Part shown: piece after piece, positions 1-8,970 of the stretch
Numbering within the stretch: position 1 is the stretch's first letter
How the letters are laid out: each line of letters opens with the position of its first letter
Assembly: GCF_002259485.1 (NCBI RefSeq)
Contig: NZ_NPGA01000020.1
Span: 310,001-374,000, forward strand
Length of the DNA: 64,000 nt
Direction of reading: 5' to 3'
Source of the DNA: Rhodococcus sp. 14-1411-2a
GTDB lineage: Bacteria; Actinomycetota; Actinomycetes; Mycobacteriales; Mycobacteriaceae
Made by a program: the position numbers and the translations under genes
Notes under the pieces: model-generated
What the model saw: only the letters and a program-made list of their open reading frames with translations
Database searches by the model: none
Told to the model about the DNA's origin: nothing

Positions 1-386
1 TCCTTGCCGAGTCGTCCAAGGCGACCCCGGACGTCGTGCTGATCGGCACCGGTTCGGAGCTGCAGTACGCCGTGGAAGCGCAGAAGCAGCTCGAGGCGCA
101 GGGCATCGCCGCCCGCGTCGTCTCGATGCCGTGCGTCGAATGGTTCGAGAGCCAGGACCAGAACTACCGCGACCAGGTGATCCCGCCCACCGTCAAGGCC
201 CGGGTGTCGATCGAAGCCGGTATCGCTATGCCGTGGTGGAAGATCGTCGGCGGCTTCGGCGAGATCATCTCGCTCGAGCACTATGGCGAATCTGCCGATG
301 CTGCAACACTTTTCCGCGAGTTCGGCTTCACGGCCGAGGCCGTCACCGCAGCCGCACAGCGCTCCATCACCAATGTGAAGGGATAA
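1..386 (+). CDS. tkt: Transketolase, C-terminal fragment (5' end outside window)
   Basis: The reading frame is open from the first base of the window, so only the last ~128 residues of the enzyme are seen. They form the C-terminal transketolase domain: the segment LIGTGSELQYAVEAQKQLEA is the typical start of that Rossmann-like domain, which stabilises the dimer. The residues that bind thiamine diphosphate lie in the missing part. Transketolase moves two-carbon units between sugar phosphates in the non-oxidative pentose phosphate pathway, in the cytosol. Only 3 bp separate its stop from tal, so the two are almost certainly co-transcribed and it heads the tkt-tal-zwf-opcA-pgl operon. Identification is firm because of both sequence and neighbours. 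Confidence 0.95.
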   Translation, partial: LAESSKATPDVVLIGTGSELQYAVEAQKQLEAQGIAARVVSMPCVEWFESQDQNYRDQVIPPTVKARVSIEAGIAMPWWKIVGGFGEIISLEHYGESADAATLFREFGFTAEAVTAAAQRSITNVKG

Positions 387-389
387 TCC

Positions 390-1514
390 ATGACCCAGAA
401 CAAGAATCTCGCAGAGCTCTCAGCCGCCGGAATCTCGGTATGGCTGGACGACCTGTCCCGTGACCGCATCCGCTCGGGCAACCTGAAGGACCTGATCGAC
501 ACCAAGAGTGTCGTCGGAGTCACCACCAACCCGTCGATCTTCCAGGCAGCCCTGAGCTCGGGCGAGGCATACGACGAGCAGGTGACCAAGCTCGCCGGTG
601 AAGGTGCCGACGTCGAGACCACGATCCGTACGGTTACCACGGACGACGTCCGTGAGGCCTGCGACATCCTGATGCCTCAGTACGAGGCCAGTGCAGGCGT
701 GGACGGACGGGTGTCGATCGAGGTCGATCCCCGCATGGCCCACGACGCAGACAAGACCTACGAGCAGGCCGTCGAACTGTGGAAGATCGTCGACCGCCCG
801 AACCTGCTCATCAAGATTCCGGCCACCGAGGCCGGAATTCCCGCAATCGCCAAGGTGATCGGTGAGGGCATCAGCGTCAACGTCACGCTGATCTTCTCCG
901 TCGAGCGCTACGAACTGGTGATGAACGCGTACCTCGAGGGGCTCGAGAAGGCGCGCGCAGCCGGTCACGACCTCGACAAGATCCACTCGGTCGCGTCGTT
1001 CTTCGTCTCCCGCGTGGACAGCGAGATCGATTCCCGGCTCGATGCGATCGGCACCCCCGACGCCGAGGCGCTCAAGGGCAAGGCCGCTCTGGCCAATGCT
1101 CGGCTCGCATACGTGGCGTACCAGCAGATCTTCGAGGTCGCTCCTCGGTTCCGTGAGCTCGTCGGCAGTGGCGCGCGCGCTCAGCGGCCGCTGTGGGCGT
1201 CGACCGGCGTCAAGTCCGACGCCTACCCGGACACCATGTACGTCACCGAGCTCGTCTCGCCCAACACCGTGAACACGATGCCCGAGAAGACCATGGACGC
1301 GGTTGCCGATCACGGCGAGATCGTCGGCGACACCGTCTCGGGCAAGGGACCGGAATCGCAGGAGATCTTCGACCGCATCTCGGCGCTCGGTATCGACATC
1401 ACCGATGTCTTCGTGACGTTGGAGAACGAAGGCGTCCAGAAGTTCGAGGCCGCCTGGAACGAGTTGCTCGAGGCCACCGGCGAGCAGCTTCGCCAAGCAG
1501 GTCAGAAGAGCTGA
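390..1514 (+). CDS. tal: Transaldolase
   Basis: Transaldolase transfers a dihydroxyacetone unit between sedoheptulose 7-phosphate and glyceraldehyde 3-phosphate. The 374-residue length matches the longer actinobacterial/cyanobacterial class rather than the ~316-residue E. coli type. The Schiff-base lysine lies in LLIKIPATEAG (K142), and GVTTNPSIFQAAL near residue 50 is the conserved phosphate-loop signature of the family. The ATG lies 3 bp after the tkt stop; GGGATAA just upstream can serve as a weak ribosome-binding site. It sits between tkt and zwf, the usual actinobacterial order, so its expression is expected to follow that of the whole pathway. Confidence 0.97.
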   Translation: MTQNKNLAELSAAGISVWLDDLSRDRIRSGNLKDLIDTKSVVGVTTNPSIFQAALSSGEAYDEQVTKLAGEGADVETTIRTVTTDDVREACDILMPQYEASAGVDGRVSIEVDPRMAHDADKTYEQAVELWKIVDRPNLLIKIPATEAGIPAIAKVIGEGISVNVTLIFSVERYELVMNAYLEGLEKARAAGHDLDKIHSVASFFVSRVDSEIDSRLDAIGTPDAEALKGKAALANARLAYVAYQQIFEVAPRFRELVGSGARAQRPLWASTGVKSDAYPDTMYVTELVSPNTVNTMPEKTMDAVADHGEIVGDTVSGKGPESQEIFDRISALGIDITDVFVTLENEGVQKFEAAWNELLEATGEQLRQAGQKS

Positions 1515-1520
1515 CCGACT

Positions 1521-3077
1521 GTGCCCACCGCAGAAACCGAACCTCTCCATTCCGCGGACTGGCTCAACCCTCTCCGCGACGCGCGGGACAAGCGGCTCCC
1601 CCGCATCGCGGGCCCGTGCAGCATGGTCATCTTCGGAGTGACCGGAGATCTCGCGCGTAAGAAGCTCATGCCTGCGGTGTACGACCTGGCGAACCGGGGG
1701 CTTCTACCCCCCGGTTTCGCCCTGGTCGGATTTGCCCGGCGGGAATGGCAGAACCAGGACTTCGCCAAGATCGTGCACGACTCCGTGCGCGATCACGCGC
1801 GAACACCGTTCAGTGAGGAGGTGTGGAACACCCTCGCCGAGGGATTCCGGTTCGTCCAGGGCTCCTTCGACGACGACGAGGCGTTCGACGAGCTGTCACG
1901 AACACTGACCGAGCTCGACGAGACCCGCGGCACCGGCGGTAATCACGCCTTCTATCTGTCCATCCCGCCCAGCGCGTTCCCCGTGGTCCTCGAGCAGTTG
2001 TCGCGCTCGGGCCTGGCGCAGAGCAAGGACGGCAATTGGCGACGCGTGGTCATCGAGAAGCCGTTCGGACACGACCTGCAGAGCGCGAAAGAGCTCAACG
2101 CTGTCGTGAACCGAGTGTTCCCCGAGGACACCGTGTTTCGCATCGACCACTACCTCGGCAAGGAGACGGTGCAGAACATCCTGGCACTGCGCTTCGCCAA
2201 CCAGCTGTTCGATCCGATCTGGAATGCGCACTACGTCGACCACGTTCAGATCACGATGGCCGAGGACATCGGATTGGGCGGTCGCGCCGGGTACTACGAC
2301 GGAATCGGCGCCGCCCGTGACGTCATCCAGAACCACCTTCTGCAGCTTCTCGCCATCACTGCGATGGAGGAGCCGGTCAGCTTCAACCCCAAGGAGTTGC
2401 AGTCGGAGAAGATCAAGGTGCTCTCGGCAACCAAACTTGCCGAGCCACTCGATCGCACCTCGGCGCGCGGTCAGTACTCCGCGGGGTGGCAGGGCAGTCA
2501 GAAAGTGAAGGGGCTCAAGGAGGAAGAGGGATTCGACTCCGAGTCGAACACCGAAACCTATGCCGCCATCACTCTGGAGGTGGATACGCGGCGCTGGGGT
2601 GGGGTGCCGTTCTATCTCCGCACCGGCAAGGCACTCGGGCGTCGAGTCACCGAGATCGCGATGGTGTTCAAGCGCGCTCCGCACCTGCCGTTCGACGCGA
2701 CGATGACCGAAGAACTCGGTCAGAATGCGTTGGTGATCCGAGTCCAGCCCGACGAGGGCGTGACGATGCGCTTCGGCTCCAAGGTGCCGGGATCGAGCAT
2801 GCAGGTGCGCGACGTCAGCATGGACTTCAGCTACGGCCAGGCGTTCACCGAGTCCTCTCCCGAGGCATACGAGCGCCTCATCCTCGATGTGCTGCTCGGC
2901 GAGCCGTCGCTGTTCCCGGTCAATGCCGAAGTGGAACTGTCGTGGAAGATCCTGGATCCGATTCTGGAATTCTGGGCTTCCGGCGGCACCGCGGAGCCGT
3001 ACGAAGCCGGTACCTGGGGGCCTTCCTCGGGTGACGAGATGATGCACCGCACCGGACGCGAATGGAGAAGGCCGTGA
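1521..3077 (+). CDS. zwf: Glucose-6-phosphate 1-dehydrogenase
   Basis: Cytosolic NADP-dependent enzyme opening the oxidative pentose phosphate branch: glucose 6-phosphate to 6-phosphogluconolactone, a major NADPH source. The N-terminal Rossmann fold shows GVTGDLARKKLMPAVYDL near residue 40, and the substrate-binding signature RIDHYLGKE begins at R207. The 518-residue length is normal for actinobacteria. The start is a GTG 6 bp after the tal stop. An ~18-residue N-terminal leader (TAETEPLHSADWLNPLRDAR) precedes the fold, as in other actinobacterial homologues. The stop TGA overlaps a GTG start of opcA, which encodes its assembly partner, so the two proteins are probably translationally coupled. 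Confidence 0.97.
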   Translation: MPTAETEPLHSADWLNPLRDARDKRLPRIAGPCSMVIFGVTGDLARKKLMPAVYDLANRGLLPPGFALVGFARREWQNQDFAKIVHDSVRDHARTPFSEEVWNTLAEGFRFVQGSFDDDEAFDELSRTLTELDETRGTGGNHAFYLSIPPSAFPVVLEQLSRSGLAQSKDGNWRRVVIEKPFGHDLQSAKELNAVVNRVFPEDTVFRIDHYLGKETVQNILALRFANQLFDPIWNAHYVDHVQITMAEDIGLGGRAGYYDGIGAARDVIQNHLLQLLAITAMEEPVSFNPKELQSEKIKVLSATKLAEPLDRTSARGQYSAGWQGSQKVKGLKEEEGFDSESNTETYAAITLEVDTRRWGGVPFYLRTGKALGRRVTEIAMVFKRAPHLPFDATMTEELGQNALVIRVQPDEGVTMRFGSKVPGSSMQVRDVSMDFSYGQAFTESSPEAYERLILDVLLGEPSLFPVNAEVELSWKILDPILEFWASGGTAEPYEAGTWGPSSGDEMMHRTGREWRRP

Positions 3078-3982
3078 TTGTCGACATCCCCGCCACGACG
3101 ACGGCCGAGGTCGGCAAGAAGTTGGTGGAGGTGCGTGAAGCAGGCGGTGCGGTGACCATCGGTCGGGTGCTGACGCTGATCGTCGCCAGCCGTGATCCGG
3201 CCAAAGCCGAACGAGCGATCGACGCAGCCAACGAAGCGAGCCGTGAGCATCCGTGCCGCGTCATCGTGCTCATCCACGGAGACCGATCCGCCGAGTCGAG
3301 CCTCGACGCACAGATCCGGGTGGGCGGCGACGCCGGAGCGTCGGAGGTCGTGGTGCTGCGCTTGAACGGCGAACTCGCCGATCACGAGCACAGTGTGGTC
3401 ATCCCGTTCCTGCTGCCCGATACCCCGATCGTGGCGTGGTGGCCGGACGAGGCACCGACCGTTCCGGCGAAGGATCCGCTGGGGCGCTTGGCAATTCGGC
3501 GGATCACCGATGCCACCAACTCCCCCGACACCACCGCAACGATCAAGGGTCGGCTCAGCAGCTACACCGAGGGCGACACCGATCTCTCCTGGAGTCGCAT
3601 CACGTACTGGCGCGGCCTGTTGGCCACCGCGCTCGACCAGGCTCCGTTCGAGGCGGTCGTCTCGGCCACGGTGTCCGGACTGGCCGAAGAACCCGCACTC
3701 GACATCCTGGCAGGTTGGCTGGCCGCCAAACTCGACGTGCCGGTCCACCGCCGTGCGGGTGAGCTGAAGGTGGAGCTGATCAGAGAGAACAGCAGCATCT
3801 CGCTGACGCGTCCGCAGACCGGCAAGACCGCAACCCTGCGACGCACCGGTCAGCCCGACGCGGAGGTCGCACTGGCGCGTCGCAACACTCGCGAGTGCCT
3901 CGCCGAGGAACTGCGCAGACTCGACACGGATGAGATCTACGAACTCGCCTTGCACGGACTGTCGAAAGTGAGCTATGAGTAA
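3074..3982 (+). CDS. opcA: Glucose-6-phosphate dehydrogenase assembly protein OpcA
   Basis: OpcA promotes assembly and activity of glucose-6-phosphate dehydrogenase and is found in cyanobacteria and actinobacteria next to zwf, as here. The conserved family segment WWPDEAP lies near residue 120. Start choice: an ATG at 3062 is in frame, but GTG at 3074 is preferred. It overlaps the zwf stop (GTGA), is preceded by GGAGAAG at 3064-3070 at good spacing, and gives an N-terminus IVDIPATTT that matches family members. This makes a 302-residue protein. The end overlaps pgl by 8 bp. The molecular mechanism of the family is still poorly defined. Confidence 0.95.
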   Translation: MIVDIPATTTAEVGKKLVEVREAGGAVTIGRVLTLIVASRDPAKAERAIDAANEASREHPCRVIVLIHGDRSAESSLDAQIRVGGDAGASEVVVLRLNGELADHEHSVVIPFLLPDTPIVAWWPDEAPTVPAKDPLGRLAIRRITDATNSPDTTATIKGRLSSYTEGDTDLSWSRITYWRGLLATALDQAPFEAVVSATVSGLAEEPALDILAGWLAAKLDVPVHRRAGELKVELIRENSSISLTRPQTGKTATLRRTGQPDAEVALARRNTRECLAEELRRLDTDEIYELALHGLSKVSYE

Positions 3983-4721
3983 GACATCGGTACTCCAGTA
4001 CTTGGACGCGCAGGCCCTGGTCGACGCTGCACGATCTCGCTTCGTCGACGTGGTCACGGCCGCGCAGGCCGAGCGCGGCTTCGCATCGGTGGTGCTCACC
4101 GGCGGCGGCACCGGAATCGCGCTGCTGCAAGCGCTACGTGAGGACTCCGGATCGATCGACTGGGGCAAAGTCGACATCTACTTCGGCGACGAACGCTTCC
4201 TACCCTCGGGTGATCCCGAACGCAACGAGGTCCAGGCCTCGGAGGCGCTGCTCGATCACGTCGATGTCCACCCGGATCGGGTGTTCCGGATGGCCGCATC
4301 GGACGGACCGCACGGAAGCGACCCCGAGGTGGCCGCGGCAACGTACGCACAGATCCTGCATTCCGGATCGGAGGGTGAGCCGACGCCCCGGTTCGACGTC
4401 CATCTCCTCGGTATGGGCGGCGAAGGCCATATCAATTCACTCTTCCCCCACACCGATGCAGTGCGTGAACAGCACCGCTTCGTCGTGGCGGTCGAGGACT
4501 CCCCCAAGCCCCCGCCGGTGCGCATCACACTGACACTGCCTGCGGTTCGCCGCGCACAGCACGTGTGGTTGCTCGTCTCGGGAGCGAACAAAGCCGACGC
4601 CGTCGCCGCTGCGGTGGGCGGAGCCGATTCCGACGACGTCCCGTCGGCAGGCGCGCTGGGCACCGAATCGACGGTCTGGTTCCTCGATGCCGGCGCAGCG
4701 TCCAAGCTGGACACCGTCTGA
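3975..4721 (+). CDS. pgl: 6-phosphogluconolactonase
   Basis: Hydrolyses 6-phosphogluconolactone, the product of Zwf, to 6-phosphogluconate. It is 248 residues and belongs to the DevB/SOL type, related to glucosamine-6-phosphate isomerases. The signatures VVLTGGGTGIALL near the N-terminus and GMGGEGHINSLFPHTDAV near residue 140 correspond to the phosphate-binding and active-site loops. The ATG overlaps the end of opcA by 8 bp, so it is translated from the same transcript. It is the last gene of the operon: a strong inverted repeat follows about 100 bp downstream, and the next gene (ppc) is on the opposite strand. No gnd is present in the window. Confidence 0.95.
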   Translation: MSKTSVLQYLDAQALVDAARSRFVDVVTAAQAERGFASVVLTGGGTGIALLQALREDSGSIDWGKVDIYFGDERFLPSGDPERNEVQASEALLDHVDVHPDRVFRMAASDGPHGSDPEVAAATYAQILHSGSEGEPTPRFDVHLLGMGGEGHINSLFPHTDAVREQHRFVVAVEDSPKPPPVRITLTLPAVRRAQHVWLLVSGANKADAVAAAVGGADSDDVPSAGALGTESTVWFLDAGAASKLDTV

Positions 4722-4821
4722 TCCCACCCGACTAATCGGGGTCGGCAGCGTCGGGGTCACATCCCGGCCGCTCGCAGTCGTAGTCGCCGACGCCCCGGGC
4801 ATATCCTGATATCGAACGACC

Positions 4822-4853
4822 GATCCGCCTACTGCTCCCGCGGTAGGCGGATC
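4822..4853. terminator. Bidirectional hairpin between pgl and ppc
   Basis: A perfect 11-bp inverted repeat, GATCCGCCTAC (4822-4832) and GTAGGCGGATC (4843-4853), with a 10-nt loop. It lies in the 224-bp gap between the convergent pgl and ppc genes, where a shared terminator is expected. There is no long U-tract on either strand, which is common for actinobacterial terminators. Nothing else is recognisable in this gap. Confidence 0.75.
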
Positions 4854-4945
4854 CGTCTCTCCAGGTATCGATCGAACTACTGCACTGCGTCATACCTCGT
4901 TGGACGCGATCGACCGACGACCGGTTCCTCGCCCCTCGTGCGTGG

Positions 4946-7777
4946 CTAACCGCTGTTGCGCAGCGCCGTCGCGAGACCGTTCATCGTCAGCAGAATTCCT
5001 CGCTTGACCCGTTCGTCGTCGTCACCGTTGCGGTATCGACGCAGCATCTCGACCTGCATCTGATTGAGCGGCTCCAGGTACGGGAAGCGATTGTGCACCG
5101 AGCGCTCCAGCGACGGGTTGTCTTCGAGCAGGCGACTGTGACCGGTGATCTTCAGGTACATCCGCACCGTCGTGGCATGTTCGGCTTCGATCATGCCGAA
5201 GATCCGCGCACGCAGGTCTGCGTCGGGAACCAACTCCGCGTACCGCGCCGCGATACCCAGATCCGACTTGGCCATGACCTGCGCAAGGTTGGACAGAACG
5301 GTCTGGAAGAACGGCCACTTCCGATACAGGTCGGTCAGTACCTCGAGCTTGGCGTCGTCGTCGCCGACCCACTCCTCGAACGCCGAACCGGTGCCGTACC
5401 ACCCGGGCAGCATGACGCGGCACTGGCTCCACGACATCACCCATGGGATTGCTCGGAGGTCGTACACCGAGTTCGTCGGCTTCCTCGATGCCGGACGGGA
5501 GCCGATGTTCAGCTCACCGACCTCGGCAACCGGAGTCGACGTGCGGAAGTACTCGACGAACCCGGGCTCCTCGTGCACCAGCCGGCCGTATGCCGCGCGG
5601 GCCTTCGCGGCGAGGTCGTCCAGGATGTCGTACGCGGCTTCTGCGCCGTCCCCGAGACCTTCGACGTCCAGCAGAGTCGATTCGAGGGTTCCGGCAACCA
5701 GAGACTCGAGGTTGCGACGCGCCATGGACGGCTCGGCGTATTTGGCCGCGATGATCTCGCCTTGCTCGGTGAGCCGCAGCGATCCCTGCACCACTCCGGG
5801 CGGCTGCGCCAGGATCGCGTCGTAACTGGGACCGCCGCCGCGGCCGACCGTGCCGCCGCGACCGTGGAAGAGCCGCAGGCGAATACCCGTCTTGCGTGAG
5901 GCCTCGAGCAGATCGAGCTCGGCGCGGTACAGCGCCCAGTTCGCCGCGAGGTATCCACCGTCCTTGTTCGAATCCGAATACCCGAGCATGACTTCCTGAT
6001 TCATGCCGCGCCCGGCCACCAGCGCACGGTAGATCGGAACGTCGAGCGTGGCGAGCAACGTCGCTGCGCCCTGCTGGAGATCCTCGATGGTCTCGAACAG
6101 CGGCACGACACCCACCGTCGACGTGGGCGCCGAACCGTCGGTGCCGGGGTCGAATATCCCCGCTTCCTTGAGCAGCAACGCCGCTTCGAGCATGTCACTG
6201 ACCGACTGACACATGCTGATGATGTAGTTCTGGATGGTGTCGGGGCCCAGGTGGTCGATGGCCTCCTTGGCGGCCTTGACGATGCCCAGTTCCTTGGTGG
6301 CGAGCTCACTGAGTTGCGCGTTGGGGCCGACGAGCGGCCGCCTGGTCGCAAGTTCGTGCGACAGAACCGAGACCCGTTCGTCCTCCCCGAGGGACATGTA
6401 GTCCGCATGTACACCGGCCCAGGCCAGCAGCTCGGCGACCACCTCTTCGTGAGTCTCGGAGTTCTGCCTCATGTCCAACGCCTGCAGATGGAAGCCGAAC
6501 GTCTCGACCGACTGTCGGAGCCGGAGCAGTCGATCGTCGGCGATCAGGGCATCGCCGTCCGCCCGCAGCGCGCGGTCGATGATGTCGAGGTCGTCGAGGA
6601 TGCCCTGCGGACCGTCGTACTTCTGCGCCCCGAGATCGATCCCGGAGACCGGCACCGCGTCGAGCACGGTCTGGGCGGTGGCGGTGAGCCGGGCTCGGAT
6701 ACCGACGACCGCGACCCGATACGGCTCGTCCGATCGACGGTCGTCCGGCTCGGTCGATGCGCCGGCCAGAGCCTTCAGATCCTCGGTGACATCCACCAGA
6801 CGCGCGGACATCGACAATTCCTTCTCCAGCGCGACCAATTCGTCCAGGTAGTGCTCGAACGCTACGTATCCCGCCTGATGGGTCGCGGTGTGGACCACCT
6901 CTGCGGTCACGTTCGGGTTGCCGTCCCGATCGCCGCCGATCCAGGAGCCGGGGCGAAGAATGGGCCGTGGCAATAGGTCGTCCTCGGGCCACCGTGCCCG
7001 CAGGGCTGCCCGCACGTCCGCGTTCAACGCCGGCATGACATCGAACAGGGAGGACTCGAAGTACCGGAGGCCGACCTCGATCTCGTCCTGAATCCGCAAG
7101 CGCGACAACCGAATCAGAGCCGTCTCCCACAGGGTCAGCACTTGCCTGCGGATCTGCACGTCGATGGCGGCCAATTCCTTCGCCGCGCTGGCGGCCTTGC
7201 CCTCACGCGCCGCGGCGGCGACATCGCGGCGCCGCATCAGCTCGGTGATCTTGGACTGCACATCGAACACGGTGCGTCGACGGGTCTCGGTGGGGTGCGC
7301 GGTGATCACCGGTGCGACCAGCGCATCCGTCAGGGCCGCGGCCACCTGCTCGCGCGACGGGGCCGCGGCATCGATCTTGAGCCAGGTGGCGTCGAGGCTG
7401 CTGTTCTGCGGCGGGTCCTCGCGGTCGAGGTGAATCGCGCGACGACGTTCGCGGTGCAGGTCCTCGGCAAGATTGGCCAGCAGCGAGAAGTGACTGAATG
7501 CTCGAATGAGTGGAACCGCTTGTGCCACTTCGACATCGGTGTAGCGCCCGACCGAGTCGTCGCGCTCGATCTCGGATCTGCGTACTGCGAAGGATTCGAC
7601 TCGCGCCGCTTCGATCAACTCGAATACGTCGTCGCCCTCGTGCTCGCGAATGATCTCACCCAGGATGCCGCCGAGATAGCGGATGTCCTCACGGAGAGGC
7701 TCTGTCAACTCCCGACCCTGAGCTGTCGGTGGGACGAAGGCTGGGGAACCGACTGACTCGTAGGAGGATTCGCTCAT
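4946..7777 (-). CDS. ppc: Phosphoenolpyruvate carboxylase
   Basis: Cytosolic anaplerotic enzyme: phosphoenolpyruvate plus bicarbonate to oxaloacetate. At 943 residues it has the usual bacterial length. Visible active-site motifs in order are ITAHPTETRRRT (catalytic His, near residue 160), LRPGSWIGGDRDGNP, YSDSNKDGGYL, the glycine-rich mobile loop FHGRGGTVGRGGGPSYDAI, and the Arg-containing SRPASRKPTNSVYDLRAIPW. The C-terminus ends NSG; family members often end NTG, and this end lies in the allosteric aspartate site region. It is the last gene downstream of the glycolytic genes gap-pgk-tpiA and secG, on the same strand and 51 bp after secG. A hairpin between tpiA and secG makes separate expression likely. 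Confidence 0.97.
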   Translation of the reverse strand: MSESSYESVGSPAFVPPTAQGRELTEPLREDIRYLGGILGEIIREHEGDDVFELIEAARVESFAVRRSEIERDDSVGRYTDVEVAQAVPLIRAFSHFSLLANLAEDLHRERRRAIHLDREDPPQNSSLDATWLKIDAAAPSREQVAAALTDALVAPVITAHPTETRRRTVFDVQSKITELMRRRDVAAAAREGKAASAAKELAAIDVQIRRQVLTLWETALIRLSRLRIQDEIEVGLRYFESSLFDVMPALNADVRAALRARWPEDDLLPRPILRPGSWIGGDRDGNPNVTAEVVHTATHQAGYVAFEHYLDELVALEKELSMSARLVDVTEDLKALAGASTEPDDRRSDEPYRVAVVGIRARLTATAQTVLDAVPVSGIDLGAQKYDGPQGILDDLDIIDRALRADGDALIADDRLLRLRQSVETFGFHLQALDMRQNSETHEEVVAELLAWAGVHADYMSLGEDERVSVLSHELATRRPLVGPNAQLSELATKELGIVKAAKEAIDHLGPDTIQNYIISMCQSVSDMLEAALLLKEAGIFDPGTDGSAPTSTVGVVPLFETIEDLQQGAATLLATLDVPIYRALVAGRGMNQEVMLGYSDSNKDGGYLAANWALYRAELDLLEASRKTGIRLRLFHGRGGTVGRGGGPSYDAILAQPPGVVQGSLRLTEQGEIIAAKYAEPSMARRNLESLVAGTLESTLLDVEGLGDGAEAAYDILDDLAAKARAAYGRLVHEEPGFVEYFRTSTPVAEVGELNIGSRPASRKPTNSVYDLRAIPWVMSWSQCRVMLPGWYGTGSAFEEWVGDDDAKLEVLTDLYRKWPFFQTVLSNLAQVMAKSDLGIAARYAELVPDADLRARIFGMIEAEHATTVRMYLKITGHSRLLEDNPSLERSVHNRFPYLEPLNQMQVEMLRRYRNGDDDERVKRGILLTMNGLATALRNSG

Positions 7778-7828
7778 CCACCCAGTATCGTCGCTCCGTC
7801 ACCAACTCGCACTCGGAGCCGAATCCGA

Positions 7829-8068
7829 TCAGGTGTACTTGATCTCCAGGCCGATACCGAGGATGGCGATGAGCCAGATGATGCCGGTGAAGACCGTGAG
7901 GCGATCGAGGTTCTTCTCGACGACGGTGGAACCGGAGAGGCTGGACTGCACTCCGCCACCGAACAGGCTGGACAATCCGCCGCCCTTGCCGCGATGCAGC
8001 AGGATCAGCAAGATCAGTGCCAGGCTGGTGACGACCAGCAGAATATCCAGAAACAGATCCATGTCCAC
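7829..8068 (-). CDS. secG: Preprotein translocase subunit SecG
   Basis: Small (79-residue) inner-membrane subunit of the SecYEG export channel. Two hydrophobic helices are visible: LFLDILLVVTSLALILLILL at the N-terminus and TVFTGIIWLIAILGIGLEI at the C-terminus. They are joined by the glycine-rich cytosolic loop HRGKGGGLSSLFGGG, which is the family hallmark. The start codon region reads M-D-M-D, so a start two codons later is equally possible. It follows tpiA by 113 bp that include a hairpin. secG next to tpiA/gap is a conserved arrangement in actinobacteria. Confidence 0.95.
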   Translation of the reverse strand: MDMDLFLDILLVVTSLALILLILLHRGKGGGLSSLFGGGVQSSLSGSTVVEKNLDRLTVFTGIIWLIAILGIGLEIKYT

Positions 8069-8118
8069 CTCAAACTCGATTCGATGCCTTCAGCAGCCTA
8101 CCTGGCCCCGCGAACGGC

Positions 8119-8150
8119 TTCGGACACCCCGCCGAAGCGAGGTGTCCGAA
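8119..8150 (-). terminator. Hairpin downstream of tpiA
   Basis: A perfect 10-bp inverted repeat, TTCGGACACC (8119-8128) and GGTGTCCGAA (8141-8150), with a 12-nt loop. It begins 31 bp downstream of the tpiA stop in the direction of transcription. It probably ends or attenuates the gap-pgk-tpiA transcript before secG. No U-tract follows it on the minus strand. Confidence 0.6.
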
Positions 8151-8181
8151 AACCGTCCGATACAGCGTTGCCGATGGCCGA

Positions 8182-8967
8182 TCAGGGCAGGGGTCCACCT
8201 GCGGCGATGGCCGACAACGTGGCGAACTCGTCCGCCTTGAGCGAAGCGCCACCGACGAGGGCACCGTCGACGTCGGGCTGTCCGACGATCTCACCGACGT
8301 TCTTCGCGTTGACCGAGCCGCCGTACAGCACGCGCACGCCCGCGGCGACCTCGTCCGAGGACAGCGCCTTCAATTCCTCACGAATGGCACCGCACACTTC
8401 CTGAGCGTCCGACGCCGACGCGACCCGGCCGGTACCGATGGCCCATACCGGCTCGTAGGCGATGACGACCTTGGAGATGTCGTCGGCCGACAGTCCTTCG
8501 AGTGACCCTCGCAGCTGTGCCACGTTGTAGGCCACGTGCTCGCCGGCCTCACGGATGTTCAGACCCTCGCCGATGCACACGATCGGAGTGAGGCCGTTCT
8601 TCAGGGCCGCCTTCGTCTTGGCGAGCACGACGGCGTCGTCCTCGCTGTGCAGCGTGCGTCGCTCGGAGTGACCGACGACGACGAAGGTGCACCCCAGCTT
8701 GGCCAGCATCGATCCGCTGATCTCGCCGGTGAAGGCACCCTTGTCCTCGGACGAGACGTCCTGCGCACCGTAGGTGAGCAGCAGTTTGTCGCCCTCGACC
8801 AGGGTCTGCACGCTGCGGATGTCGGTGAACGGCGGGATCACCGTCACGTCGACCTTGTCGAAGTACTTCTCGGGCAACGAGAATGCGATCTTCTGCACCA
8901 GCGAGATGGCCTCGAGGTGGTTGAGGTTCATCTTCCAGTTGCCCGCGATGAGCGGCTTACGTGCCAT
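8182..8967 (-). CDS. tpiA: Triosephosphate isomerase
   Basis: Glycolytic TIM-barrel enzyme interconverting dihydroxyacetone phosphate and glyceraldehyde 3-phosphate. 261 residues. Key residues are visible: the N-terminal GNWKMN motif with the catalytic Lys, the electrophilic His in VVVGHSERR near residue 100, and the catalytic Glu in VIAYEPVWAIGTG near residue 172. The phosphate-binding GGSV and GGAS loops are near the C-terminus. The start is 3 bp downstream of the pgk stop, in the conserved order gap-pgk-tpiA. Confidence 0.98.
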   Translation of the reverse strand: MARKPLIAGNWKMNLNHLEAISLVQKIAFSLPEKYFDKVDVTVIPPFTDIRSVQTLVEGDKLLLTYGAQDVSSEDKGAFTGEISGSMLAKLGCTFVVVGHSERRTLHSEDDAVVLAKTKAALKNGLTPIVCIGEGLNIREAGEHVAYNVAQLRGSLEGLSADDISKVVIAYEPVWAIGTGRVASASDAQEVCGAIREELKALSSDEVAAGVRVLYGGSVNAKNVGEIVGQPDVDGALVGGASLKADEFATLSAIAAGGPLP

Positions 8968-8970
8968 GCG